In this document: positions 1 through 8,234 of the stretch, in pieces
How the letters are laid out: every line of letters starts with the position of its first letter
Numbering within the stretch: position 1 is the first letter of the stretch
Assembly: GCF_011290685.1 (NCBI RefSeq)
Contig: NZ_JAANYN010000009.1
Coordinates: forward strand, 143,650-207,649
DNA length: 64,000 nt
Source: Cyclobacterium plantarum
GTDB taxonomy: Bacteria; Bacteroidota; Bacteroidia; Cytophagales; Cyclobacteriaceae
Reading direction: 5' to 3'
The notes under the pieces: model-generated
What the model was told of the DNA's origin: nothing
Databases searched by the model: none
What the model saw: the letters and a program-made list of their open reading frames with translations, nothing else
Translations under genes and position numbers: made by a program

Positions 1-119
1 ATTTGTTCCGGCAAACCTATAATCCCATTACTGAATCCGTGGTGAACAGTTACCAGTTGGGAATTTTCCCCATTCCTCAGTACAGACTTACCTTTTAACC
101 CCGTTTATGCATTAGAAAT

Positions 120-245
120 CGCAATGAGAGCTGAAACTGCAAGAAAACCAGGCAGTTTGGAGACTGAGGCATAGCATCGCTATGGTGAAATCGAAAACAG
201 CAGCGTAGCGGCTGATTTTGAAGCAGTTTCAGGTCGTAATAGATA
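120..245. repeat. Structured palindromic intergenic element
   Basis: This stretch upstream of the kinase gene contains nested inverted repeats. An outer pair GAAACTGC (133-140) matches GCAGTTTC (223-230). Inside it are CATAGC/GCTATG (170-175/179-184, 3-nt loop) and CAGC/GCTG (198-201/211-214). It has no convincing reading frame. The cloverleaf-like arrangement suggests a dispersed repeat or a structured RNA, but no second copy was found in the window and no known RNA family was recognised. Confidence 0.4.
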
Positions 246-310
246 GGCTAATGCATATTTCGGGTTTAACCAATAGCTTTGATTATATTGTCAGCAAAGC
301 GTCCTGTAAA

Positions 311-1288
311 ATGAAAATAAAAGCTCCTTTTGACCGATACCTGTTGATGCTGGGCCTGGCTGGTATTCTGGCCTATTTTGGACATGACGCCGATTTTTGG
401 CCTTATGTTCTGGTCAACCTGGCCTATACCTTTGCCTTTTGGGAAGGGAATTACCAGCTTGTGGGTTGGGTCAGGGAGCGTTTTCCACTTATGCAACAAA
501 CCAGTAGAAGAATATTTACCCAAATCGGGCTTTCCGTTGCCTATACGCTACTTGCCGGTACGCTGGTTACTATATTTTTCCATTTGATTGACTGGATACC
601 CTATGAATGGGATTTTCACCAGCGTATCCTGATCATGGGGCTATTTATTACAGCCATTATTGCCATCGTGTATGAAACTGTTTTTTATTTTGACCTGTGG
701 AAATCCTCCTTGCTGGAAAGTGAGCGGTTAAAGAAAACAGCAGCCCGTTTACAATTTGAAAGCCTGAAAAACCAAGTAAATCCGCACTTCCTGTTCAACA
801 GCCTGAACACCCTGGCCTCGCTGATCCCAGTGGATCCGGTAAAAGCAGAAAAATTCGTGCAGGAATTTGCGGGTATTTACCGGTATGTACTGGAAGTGAA
901 GGACCGGAATTTCGTTTCCCTGAGAGAAGAGATGGACTTTGTCTCTTCATTTGTTTTCCTGCTTAAAATCAGGTTTGGCGAGCAGCTAAAATTTGAACAC
1001 CAGCTGGAAAAACACCTGGACCATTATTATATTCCACCCTTAATCATGCAAAACCTGGTTGAAAACGCCATCAAGCACAATGCTATTTTGAAAGAACGCC
1101 CATTGATCATCCGTCTTGAGATACAAAATGACACCCTGCTGGTAAGCAATAACCTGCAAGAGAGGAGTTACCCTGCGGCTTCAACCCAGACAGGATTGCG
1201 GAATATGGTACAGCGGCTGCAGCTGGTAGCAAACAAGGAGGCAAAATTTTATAAAAAGAGGGATATTTTATGGCTGAAATCCCACTGA
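311..1288 (+). CDS. LytS/YehU-type sensor histidine kinase
   Basis: Membrane sensor kinase of the His_kinase (LytS/YehU) family, which autophosphorylates and passes phosphate to a LytTR regulator. The start chosen is the ATG at 311 (MKIKAPFD). The frame is open to an ATG at 218, but that part lies in the palindromic element and looks non-coding. Hydrophobic segments near residues 11-23, 31-42, 70-90 and 105-125 form the membrane part. The phospho-acceptor motif NPHFLFNSLNTL follows, with His159. The ATPase half carries the N-box NLVENAIKHN and a short G-box TGLRNM. At about 325 residues it has the usual compact size and no separate ligand domain. The regulator gene starts 23 bp downstream, so the two form an operon. 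The signal sensed is unknown. Confidence 0.88.
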   Translation: MKIKAPFDRYLLMLGLAGILAYFGHDADFWPYVLVNLAYTFAFWEGNYQLVGWVRERFPLMQQTSRRIFTQIGLSVAYTLLAGTLVTIFFHLIDWIPYEWDFHQRILIMGLFITAIIAIVYETVFYFDLWKSSLLESERLKKTAARLQFESLKNQVNPHFLFNSLNTLASLIPVDPVKAEKFVQEFAGIYRYVLEVKDRNFVSLREEMDFVSSFVFLLKIRFGEQLKFEHQLEKHLDHYYIPPLIMQNLVENAIKHNAILKERPLIIRLEIQNDTLLVSNNLQERSYPAASTQTGLRNMVQRLQLVANKEAKFYKKRDILWLKSH

Positions 1289-1311
1289 TTACTGAATCTG
1301 ATTGATCAAAG

Positions 1312-2070
1312 ATGTACAGTACTTTACTTGTAGAAGATGAAAAACTGGCGGCAGACCGGCTAGAACGGATGCTCCAACAGATAGCTCCGGATATCCGTAT
1401 CCTGGCAAAAGTAGACTCCGTAAGTGCAGCAGTAGAATTCCTGAAAAATAATAATCCGGAACTTATTTTTCTGGACATACACCTGGCAGATGGATCGGGC
1501 TTTGAAATTTTCGATCAGGTAAGGGTTGCCTGTCCTGTGATTTTCACCACGGCATACGACGAATACGCCCTGCGGGCCTTTCAGGTCAACGGCATTGCCT
1601 ATCTGCTGAAGCCCATCAGTCAGGAGGCATTGGCAGGCAGTTTACAAAAACTAAAAAGCATTCAGGCATCAGACAAACAGCTGGCCCAGGTGGATAGGCT
1701 ACTGGAACAAATCAGGAAGCGTGAGATAACTTACCGGAAGCGGTTTCTGGTAAGCGCTGGAAATACCATTAAATCCATTGCCATTCAGGAGCTGGCTTAT
1801 TTTTATGCCGAAAACAAAGCGGTTTATTTGGTGGAGCAGACAGGGTACAAATATGTTTTGGATGAAACTCTGGACCAATTGCAGGAAGTTTTGGACCCGG
1901 AGCAATTTTTCCGGGTAAACCGCAGTTTTTTGGTGCAGGTTTCGGCCATCCGGCAAATGCACCCTTATTCCCGCAGCCGCATCAAACTGGACCTGGAGCC
2001 TCCCTGTAGCAAAGAATGCATCAGCAGCTCGGAGAAAACGGCGGAATTTAAGGATTGGTTGGGGAGGTGA
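1312..2070 (+). CDS. LytTR-family response regulator
   Basis: Partner of the kinase just upstream. Residues 1-120 form a receiver domain with the acidic pair at E8/D9 and phospho-acceptor Asp55 in FLDIHLAD. Later receiver positions include the TTAYDEYAL and LLKPIS (conserved Lys) motifs. A linker leads to a C-terminal LytTR DNA-binding domain from about residue 140, recognisable by the segment FFRVNRSFLVQVSAI. Family members bind direct-repeat promoter sites as dimers. The length of 252 residues is normal. Target genes cannot be deduced; none of the nearby promoters shows an obvious LytTR direct repeat. Confidence 0.9.
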   Translation: MYSTLLVEDEKLAADRLERMLQQIAPDIRILAKVDSVSAAVEFLKNNNPELIFLDIHLADGSGFEIFDQVRVACPVIFTTAYDEYALRAFQVNGIAYLLKPISQEALAGSLQKLKSIQASDKQLAQVDRLLEQIRKREITYRKRFLVSAGNTIKSIAIQELAYFYAENKAVYLVEQTGYKYVLDETLDQLQEVLDPEQFFRVNRSFLVQVSAIRQMHPYSRSRIKLDLEPPCSKECISSSEKTAEFKDWLGR

Positions 2071-2415
2071 GGAAGGGTATGTTATCGCCTTGCTCAACGC
2101 TGCGGGACAATAGACCTCCCCCTGCTTGATAGCCCATTCCTTCGTACCGGTTTGTACATTCCTGGATACACGCGTTCGTTACCCAGGTAGCAGGCTAGTC
2201 GAGGGTACAATTCGCAACCCACGGTTAATCGCAAGGTTCCTTTTTTGAGCGATGCTTGGTACCGCATGGAAAGCGTCAGTGAGCGCAAGTCAGTTCCCCG
2301 GCAGTATTATCACTTACGATTGCGTGCAAACCGGAGGATCCAATCCCCAGTTAATACAGCCGTGTTTTTACTGTCCCTGAACGCTTCCATCTTTTTTTAA
2401 AAAAAAATTTGTAAC
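2071..2415. other. Intergenic region without a recognised gene
   Basis: No supported gene is visible. A 64-residue minus-strand frame at 2094-2288 has no recognisable domain and is not counted. From about 2365 the sequence becomes similar to 35471 onward (TTTTTACTGTCCCTGA in both), the left part of a duplicated cassette. Confidence 0.4.
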
Positions 2416-2462
2416 AACCGTGTGAAGCGGGCGGTGTTGGGGATTACAAGTGAATACAAACC
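2416..2462 (+). promoter_or_regulatory. Conserved leader block, copy 1
   Basis: A block beginning AACCGTGTGAAG and ending GTGAATACAAACC lies just upstream of the small secreted protein gene. Closely similar blocks stand before its paralogue (35524-35570) and before an unrelated small lipoprotein gene (57274-57322). Conservation in front of three start codons suggests a 5' leader or promoter-proximal regulatory element. The mechanism is unknown. Confidence 0.45.
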
Positions 2463-2477
2463 ATAACTTAAGAAACC

Positions 2478-2897
2478 ATGAAAAAATCTGCAGTAACATT
2501 CGCCTTTGTTCTTTTCTTTTCCGTGTTCATGACTGAGACATCCTTCGGCCAGGTTATAAAATTGAAGACCACCGCCCTGGCAATGAAATTCAAGCATGAC
2601 GACAACCGATGGAGCGACTGGTCCGATTGGGAACGTACTTCTGTCTTGATCGTCGCCGATGACAACCGCATCACCGTTTATTCCAAAGAAAAACAGGTAT
2701 ACGATATCATCGAAAACGAAGGAAAAAAAACCGATAGCGACGGCGACGATGTTTGGTCGTACTTCTGCATCAATGAAGATGGCGCCAGGTGCCGCTTGCG
2801 ACTGATTAAGCGCAACAGCCGAAACGGTGAAGCCCAGCTATATGTCGATTTCAACGACATGAAATGGGTCTACAACATCGAATTACTGGAAACCTAA
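2478..2897 (+). CDS. Small secreted protein of unknown function, copy 1
   Basis: A 139-residue protein with a clear Sec signal peptide (MKKSAVTFAFVLFF to SFGQ, cleavage near residue 24). The mature part of about 115 residues contains paired WSDWSDW and a beta-rich pattern with two cysteines (YFCINEDGARCRL) that could form a disulfide. No domain was recognised. A second copy at 35587-36006 is nearly identical in protein and flanks, including the hairpin just after the stop. Both copies stand directly before an ankyrin-TPR gene with the family promoter, so the small gene travels with that cassette. A role as partner or substrate of the repeat protease is only inferred. Confidence 0.8.
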   Translation: MKKSAVTFAFVLFFSVFMTETSFGQVIKLKTTALAMKFKHDDNRWSDWSDWERTSVLIVADDNRITVYSKEKQVYDIIENEGKKTDSDGDDVWSYFCINEDGARCRLRLIKRNSRNGEAQLYVDFNDMKWVYNIELLET

Positions 2898-2910
2898 GAT
2901 CCTAAGATGT

Positions 2911-2939
2911 GGCAAAGCAAGGGACCCTCTTGCTTTGCC
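2911..2939 (+). terminator. Hairpin terminator after small secreted gene
   Basis: A perfect 11-bp stem GGCAAAGCAAG (2911-2921) / CTTGCTTTGCC (2929-2939) with a 7-nt loop starts 14 bp after the stop codon. There is no T-run after it, as often in Bacteroidota. The same hairpin follows the paralogous gene at 36020. Confidence 0.65.
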
Positions 2940-3068
2940 GCATTCCCATCCAAAAACTTCGAAATTCTCCAGCGGATTTGTCAACAGGCCGCAAACCGAA
3001 CCGGTTGCTTTTTTGAATACAGCCAACCGCCTATAATTAAAAAAATACCAGGATCTCCGCAGGAATAC

Positions 3069-3100
3069 CTTGCGCTGCATGCGAAGGATTTGTAAATTAG
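3069..3100 (+). promoter_or_regulatory. Family promoter, copy 1
   Basis: TTG at 3070-3072 and TAAATTAG at 3093-3100 are separated by exactly 20 nt. This matches the Bacteroidota housekeeping form (TTTG, about 19 nt, TAnnTTTG). Five other copies with the same spacing precede the other ankyrin-type genes. The leader to the ATG at 3124 would be about 15-20 nt. Confidence 0.7.
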
Positions 3101-3123
3101 GCAGATAGAAATACAGACCTACC

Positions 3124-6100
3124 ATGTACCGACTTCTTTTCTTACTTTTCTGCACCCTACTATCGAGTACTGCCATTAACGCCCAGACCCCACTACTCGA
3201 TGCCATCAAAGCCGGAGACCTGCCCCAGGTGCAGGAACTGGTCGAAGCCGGGGCAGATGTAAACGCACTGGATACAAACGGTGCCACCCCGCTGATGTGG
3301 GCAGCCTATCGGGCCGATCTGGAAATGGTGAAATGGCTGGTCGATTACGGAGCCGACCCATTTTTAAAAAAAGGGGTCATTTACCTAAATGAAGAAAAAA
3401 CCGCCTACAACGGCAACCTCACGGGCATAGCCGCAGGAGAAGGCAAGTTGGAGATGCTCCGCTACCTGATAGAAGATGTGGAGATTGAGGTGGACGACAG
3501 GGAATACAACCCCGAAACCGGCCAGGAAGATGGCTGGACAGCCGCAGAATGGGCGGATAACAGGGTACAGGGTGAGGTGATGGCCTATCTGGAAAAAAAT
3601 GCCAACCTCAGTTTTTTGTCGGATACGCTCAGGAATGTCAATGGAGATCTTAAAAATGGAGCCGACTTCTATGCTTCATCAGCTTATCAGGCCTCCATGC
3701 TACTTTTTGAAAAGCATATCGCAACACTCAAGGAAACCTTTGGCGCAACAGATACCACAACCTATGCGAAATTTCTTTATGCATTGGCAAACGCAGCTAA
3801 GCAATCCGGTAATTACGAGGGGGCAGAGCAATACTATTTGGAGCTTACGGTCCTCTGGAAATCAGTCCTGGGCGAAGACCACCCCGACTATGCCAACTCC
3901 CTGAACAGCCTGGCCTTGCTGTATAAAAGTATGGGCCGATACGCCGAGGCAGAGCCGCTCTACAAGCATTCCATGGAAATCAGGAAAGAACAACTGGGCG
4001 AAGACCATCCCAACTATGCCACCTCCTTGAACAACCTGGCATCGCTATATGAAAGCATGGGCAGGTACGACGAGGCTGAGCCGCTGTATGTGGAGGCGAT
4101 TGGAGTATTGAAAGCGCAACTCGGTGAAGACCACCCCTCCTACGCCACTTCCCTGAACAACCTGGCCGTGTTGTATGAAAGCATGGGACGGTACGCCGAA
4201 GCAGAGCCGCTTTACCTACAAGCCATGGAAATCAGGAAAGTACAACTGGGCGAAGACCATCCCGACTATGCCACTTCCCTGAACAACCTGGCATCGCTGT
4301 ACGAAAGCATGGGCCGGTACGATGAAGCAGAGCCGCTGTATGTGGAGGCCATTGGAGTATTGAAAGCGCAACTCGGTGAAGACCACCCCTCCTATGCCAC
4401 CTCCCTAAACGGCCTAGCAAGGCTGTACGAAAGCATGGGCCGGTACGACGAGGCTGAACCGCTCTACTCGCAGGGTTTGGAAATATATAAAGCCCAACTC
4501 GGAGAAGACCATCCCTACTATGCCACCTCTCTACACAACTTGGCGGGGCTGTATGAAAGCATGGGCCGGTACGACGAGGTTGAACCGCTCTACACGCAGG
4601 GTTTGGAAATATATAAAGCCCAACTCGGAGAAAACCATCCCAACTATGCCAGCTCCTTGGACAACCTGGCGGACCTTTATAAAAGCCTGGGCCGGTACGA
4701 CGAGGCTGAACCGCTGTACATGCAGGGTTTGGAAATATATAAAGCCCAACTCGGCGAAGACCACCCCTTCTATGCCACCTCCCTAAACAACCTAGCATGG
4801 CTGTACGAAAGCATGGGCCGGTACAACGAGGCAGAGCCGCTGTATCTCCAAAACTTGGAAATAACGAAAAAAGCACTGGGGGAAAACCACCCCTACTATG
4901 CCACCTCCCTGCACAACCTGGCATCGCTGTATAAAAGCATGGGGCGGTATGCAGAGGCAGAGCGGCTGTATCTCCAAGACTTGGAAATAACGAAAAAAGC
5001 ACTGGGGGAAAACCACCCCTACTACGGCATATCGCTCTACCAACTGGCCAGCTTGTACAACAAGACCTATCGATTAGAAAATGTGGATTCTTTGCTTTTG
5101 CAATCTGCTTCCGTCATCGAAAAAGCATTGGGTCGGGAACACCCACGATACACCAACATAGTCTATCAAAAGGCCCTACTCGCCCGAAAAAGAAATCAAT
5201 TTACGGAAGCAGAGGTGCTGTTTGCTACGGTTTTGGAAAAAAGGGCAGGTATTTTTGGGAAAACCCATCCTGATTATGCACTTGCCCTGGGGGAGCTGGG
5301 CAAACTGTATTTAGCCACCAATCAGCACCAAAAAGCGGAGCAAGCCTATCGGAAAGCCAATGAAACACTAAAGGCCATCGTGGGAGTGCAGCATCCACGA
5401 TACTTGCAAAACCTCGGCGAACTGGCGGGCATGTATCAGAAAACGTTTCAGTACGATAAAGCAGGCACCGTCTACCAGGAAATACAGCGCATATCCGAGG
5501 GGATACTGAAAAGCGGTGAAACAGACCGTGAGCAGGTGCCCCGCAACTTGCAGGCATCGGGCGAAGAGGCGCTTAAAACAGCCAATACCCATCCTTTTAT
5601 CAATATCTACTCCCCCGAACCATTGCAACGCAACGAGCGGGGCGTCAACCGGCTTGCCGCCGCCAATTTTACCATTAAGGGTTTTGCCACTGCTGCCCAT
5701 GGCATAAAACAGTTGCAGGTAAATGGGCAGGAAGTATCCGTTTTCCCAGATGGGGTCTGGCAGTACCCGATTCAACTAAAAGAAGGCGAGAACCAGGTGC
5801 TCATCAAAGCCGTGGCATATTCAAGGGATGAAACAATCGATACCCTGCTCCTACATTACGAAAACAAACAGGTAATCCGCTCAGAAGCACCCCGTCGCTT
5901 TCTATTGTCCATCGGCATCAATGAGTACAACTTCGAAAGCTGGGAAACGCTCAATATGCCCGTAAAAGATGCCCGCGATCTGATTGGGGCGCTGGTAGAA
6001 AAGTACGATATCACCGATGTAGATACGCTATTCAACCAATTAGCGTCCTTTGCCAATGTGCGTGACCGGCTGAAGCACCTTATCGGTGCCACCCGACCGC

Positions 6101-6588
6101 AGGATGAGGTCATTATCTTTTTTGCCGGGCACGGTGAGTACGACGAAGATTTTGATGAGGATGGCAAATGGATTTTAGCCAATGGCCGCCTCGGTAATGC
6201 CAGCCTAGCAGCGGTTATCGAAAAAATGGAAGCAAAACATGTACTGGTGCTGGCCGATGCCTGTTTCTCGGGTTCATTTTACCTGAAGCGTGGCGAAGGG
6301 CAGGAAGCTGCCGAGGCACGCAATCAACGGAGATCCCGCTGGGTGCTGGCTAGTGGTAGTATGGAAACGGTGCTGGATCAGATGCCGGGCAAACAAAACA
6401 GCCCTTTCGCCTGGCACCTGATTGACTTCCTGCAAAAAGCTGAAGGCGATGTTCCGCTTTCCACGCTCCGCGACCACCTGGAAACCCAAGTGCCAAAATA
6501 TACCGATCAGCAGCCCGTTTCAGGACCCATCCGGAGTGATGATGGCGGCGAATTCATCTTCCGCCAAAAAACGAAATTAATACCCTGA
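3124..6588 (+). CDS. Secreted ankyrin-TPR-caspase (peptidase C14) protein
   Basis: An 1154-residue exported protein. Order: Sec signal 1-21 (MYRLLFLLFCTLLSS to NAQ); ankyrin repeats about 22-150 (GADVNALDTNGATPLMWAA); about ten near-identical 42-residue TPR units followed by several divergent ones to about 800; an Ig-like segment about 835-915; a caspase-like domain from about 922. The catalytic pair is His1003 in FFAGHGEYD and Cys1047 in LADACFSGSF. C14 family enzymes usually cut after basic residues or act as death/defence proteases; the substrate here is unknown. The caspase part is almost the same as in the gene at 31384, while the N-terminus matches the CHAT-ended relatives, pointing to domain swapping. 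It follows the small secreted gene and has its own family promoter. Two repeat pairs 252 bp apart are nearly identical. Confidence 0.88.
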   Translation: MYRLLFLLFCTLLSSTAINAQTPLLDAIKAGDLPQVQELVEAGADVNALDTNGATPLMWAAYRADLEMVKWLVDYGADPFLKKGVIYLNEEKTAYNGNLTGIAAGEGKLEMLRYLIEDVEIEVDDREYNPETGQEDGWTAAEWADNRVQGEVMAYLEKNANLSFLSDTLRNVNGDLKNGADFYASSAYQASMLLFEKHIATLKETFGATDTTTYAKFLYALANAAKQSGNYEGAEQYYLELTVLWKSVLGEDHPDYANSLNSLALLYKSMGRYAEAEPLYKHSMEIRKEQLGEDHPNYATSLNNLASLYESMGRYDEAEPLYVEAIGVLKAQLGEDHPSYATSLNNLAVLYESMGRYAEAEPLYLQAMEIRKVQLGEDHPDYATSLNNLASLYESMGRYDEAEPLYVEAIGVLKAQLGEDHPSYATSLNGLARLYESMGRYDEAEPLYSQGLEIYKAQLGEDHPYYATSLHNLAGLYESMGRYDEVEPLYTQGLEIYKAQLGENHPNYASSLDNLADLYKSLGRYDEAEPLYMQGLEIYKAQLGEDHPFYATSLNNLAWLYESMGRYNEAEPLYLQNLEITKKALGENHPYYATSLHNLASLYKSMGRYAEAERLYLQDLEITKKALGENHPYYGISLYQLASLYNKTYRLENVDSLLLQSASVIEKALGREHPRYTNIVYQKALLARKRNQFTEAEVLFATVLEKRAGIFGKTHPDYALALGELGKLYLATNQHQKAEQAYRKANETLKAIVGVQHPRYLQNLGELAGMYQKTFQYDKAGTVYQEIQRISEGILKSGETDREQVPRNLQASGEEALKTANTHPFINIYSPEPLQRNERGVNRLAAANFTIKGFATAAHGIKQLQVNGQEVSVFPDGVWQYPIQLKEGENQVLIKAVAYSRDETIDTLLLHYENKQVIRSEAPRRFLLSIGINEYNFESWETLNMPVKDARDLIGALVEKYDITDVDTLFNQLASFANVRDRLKHLIGATRPQDEVIIFFAGHGEYDEDFDEDGKWILANGRLGNASLAAVIEKMEAKHVLVLADACFSGSFYLKRGEGQEAAEARNQRRSRWVLASGSMETVLDQMPGKQNSPFAWHLIDFLQKAEGDVPLSTLRDHLETQVPKYTDQQPVSGPIRSDDGGEFIFRQKTKLIP

Positions 6589-7001
6589 ACCCCCACTAAA
6601 AAAAGCGGAATAAAAATAAAGAGAATGGAAATCTCAAAAAAATTACTGGTTTACCGATTGCTCAATTCCTAAAAAATTTTGTAAATGCTTAATGATGTTT
6701 AAACCGGTCCAAAAACCTTCACCTGGGGAAGCCGTGGCTAAAAAAAACCCTTCTTTTTGCTTACAAAGTAAATGGGAACCGGCAGCGGGTGGCAGCATAC
6801 CCGCATGGTTGTGGACAACCCCGGCTTCCTTGGATCTTGGCTTCAGCAAGCTACCTTGTTTTCCAGCCCCCATAAATCTGCCTATCCAGTATGTTTAGCC
6901 GAAGTAGGTAAAAAAGTTACCCAATAACCATGTGAGTTGGAAGCTATTATGTATTATTGTTAGTATCTAGAAAAATGTAACCCCTAATCCACTACCTGAT
7001 T
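6589..7001. other. Intergenic region upstream of sigma-like gene
   Basis: About 410 bp with no supported gene. A small hairpin GCGGGT/ACCCGC is at 6785-6804. The region must contain the terminator of the preceding gene and the promoter of the sigma-like gene, but neither could be assigned with confidence. Confidence 0.35.
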
Positions 7002-8231
7002 ATGAATTTTTTTGACAATTTTGATGGTGATGATTTAAAGGATGCGATCAACAAACAACTAATTGATCGGTTTTGTACCCTTTCCGAGACGGAGCAGCAA
7101 GAAAACGTATTTGATGAATTACACAAAAAAAACATGCTGGTGCCTGCCGTATACCTGGACAAAGTCTTGACCAAAGCACATCGGGAGTGGGAAAACAAAG
7201 AAATTAAAAAGAGGCTATTTTCGATAATACCTAGTGTTAACCGCCGAATTAAACGAGAGTTTTTTGAAGTATGTCAAACCAGGAAAGAGAATTTGACGAG
7301 CAAAAATAAATTTTATTTCCTTCGGAAAAGCTTTCGGATCTGGGTACGGGAAAATGCCTTAAATGTGCTAAACAAGGACACCATTACGCAAATTATTGAT
7401 ACGGTGCAAGGTGAAAAAGAGCCTGTCTTTGGTTTGCTCATGCAATACAACGATGAATGGCCCTATGGTTTCCTCGCGGGTAAATCCCAGCCCCAGGATG
7501 TATCCCGGGAGCTCATATCAACATCCTGGGAACGCACCGAAGAAGACCTACTAGCTGCTGAGGCGACGGAACAACTTAACCAAATCTGCTGGGTGCATTT
7601 TACGATCTGGTTTAAGAGCAAATTAAATTGGGGATTGAGAAATCGGGATTATGCGGTAAGAGATGAGGCGGATGTCGACAGCCAAGCCATCAGCAACCGT
7701 TTGACAGATGAAGCGGCGGACGAACCGCTGGAAGAGGACTCCTTGCGGCTGATCCCCTTGTTTGGCGTCTTCCTCCTGAGAGAAGAGCAGTACACCTGTA
7801 TCAATAAAAGGTACCGGTTTGACGACCCTGATAACGATGAAATGCGAACCTATCAAGAGGTGGCCGATGCATTGTGCATCACGGTGAGGGACGTAACCAC
7901 ACATCTTTTTAGGGGGCACGAACGCCTGAGGACAATGGTGAAAAATGCGTATCGCGGTTCGGTAGCCGTCCCCACCGATAAAGAAGCCTACAAAACTTTG
8001 ATGGATATATGTAACATCGAAGCGAAAAACGCTGATGATGAAAAGCATTGGATAGCGCCCTGTATGCGCATACTGGGGCAGGATGAGCGAACCGTACTGG
8101 AAAAGCTTATTGCGAACGAACCTCAAAGGGAACAACTGGATCAAAACGAGACAAAAGTTTTTGAAAGTGCAACAAGTAAGTTGTCGTCCATGATTTTGGG
8201 AAGAAGGGCCTACCCTTATCTATCCATTTAA
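7002..8231 (+). CDS. Sigma-70-like regulator with region-4 HTH
   Basis: A 409-residue soluble protein. The clearest signal is a sigma region-4-like helix-turn-helix at about residues 283-315: TYQEVADALCITVRDV followed by THLFRGHERLR, the LFRGxERLR ending being typical of ECF sigma factors. The N-terminal half is helical and basic (RLFSIIPSVNRRIKREFFEV) and could be a divergent region 2, but I cannot identify it firmly. The protein is about twice the length of a normal ECF factor. The next gene starts 3 bp after the stop and encodes a one-pass membrane protein of anti-sigma type, which supports a sigma/anti-sigma pair. The position between the first two ankyrin-protease genes suggests control of the array; this is inference. 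Confidence 0.6.
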   Translation: MNFFDNFDGDDLKDAINKQLIDRFCTLSETEQQENVFDELHKKNMLVPAVYLDKVLTKAHREWENKEIKKRLFSIIPSVNRRIKREFFEVCQTRKENLTSKNKFYFLRKSFRIWVRENALNVLNKDTITQIIDTVQGEKEPVFGLLMQYNDEWPYGFLAGKSQPQDVSRELISTSWERTEEDLLAAEATEQLNQICWVHFTIWFKSKLNWGLRNRDYAVRDEADVDSQAISNRLTDEAADEPLEEDSLRLIPLFGVFLLREEQYTCINKRYRFDDPDNDEMRTYQEVADALCITVRDVTTHLFRGHERLRTMVKNAYRGSVAVPTDKEAYKTLMDICNIEAKNADDEKHWIAPCMRILGQDERTVLEKLIANEPQREQLDQNETKVFESATSKLSSMILGRRAYPYLSI

Positions 8232-8234
8232 CCT

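Noticed and set aside
218..310. Upstream start for the LytS-type kinase
   Set aside because: The extra 31 codons come from the palindromic element and do not look like the family's N-terminus; the ATG at 311 fits better.
2094..2288. Minus-strand frame that might be a group II intron or RT remnant
   Set aside because: No domain V-like hairpin and no reverse transcriptase motif could be found.
4232..5002. 256-residue minus-strand reading frame inside the TPR array
   Set aside because: It is the complement of the regular 126-bp repeats, whose length is a multiple of three and which lack stops on the other strand; the periodic Cys/Pro-rich peptide matches no protein type.
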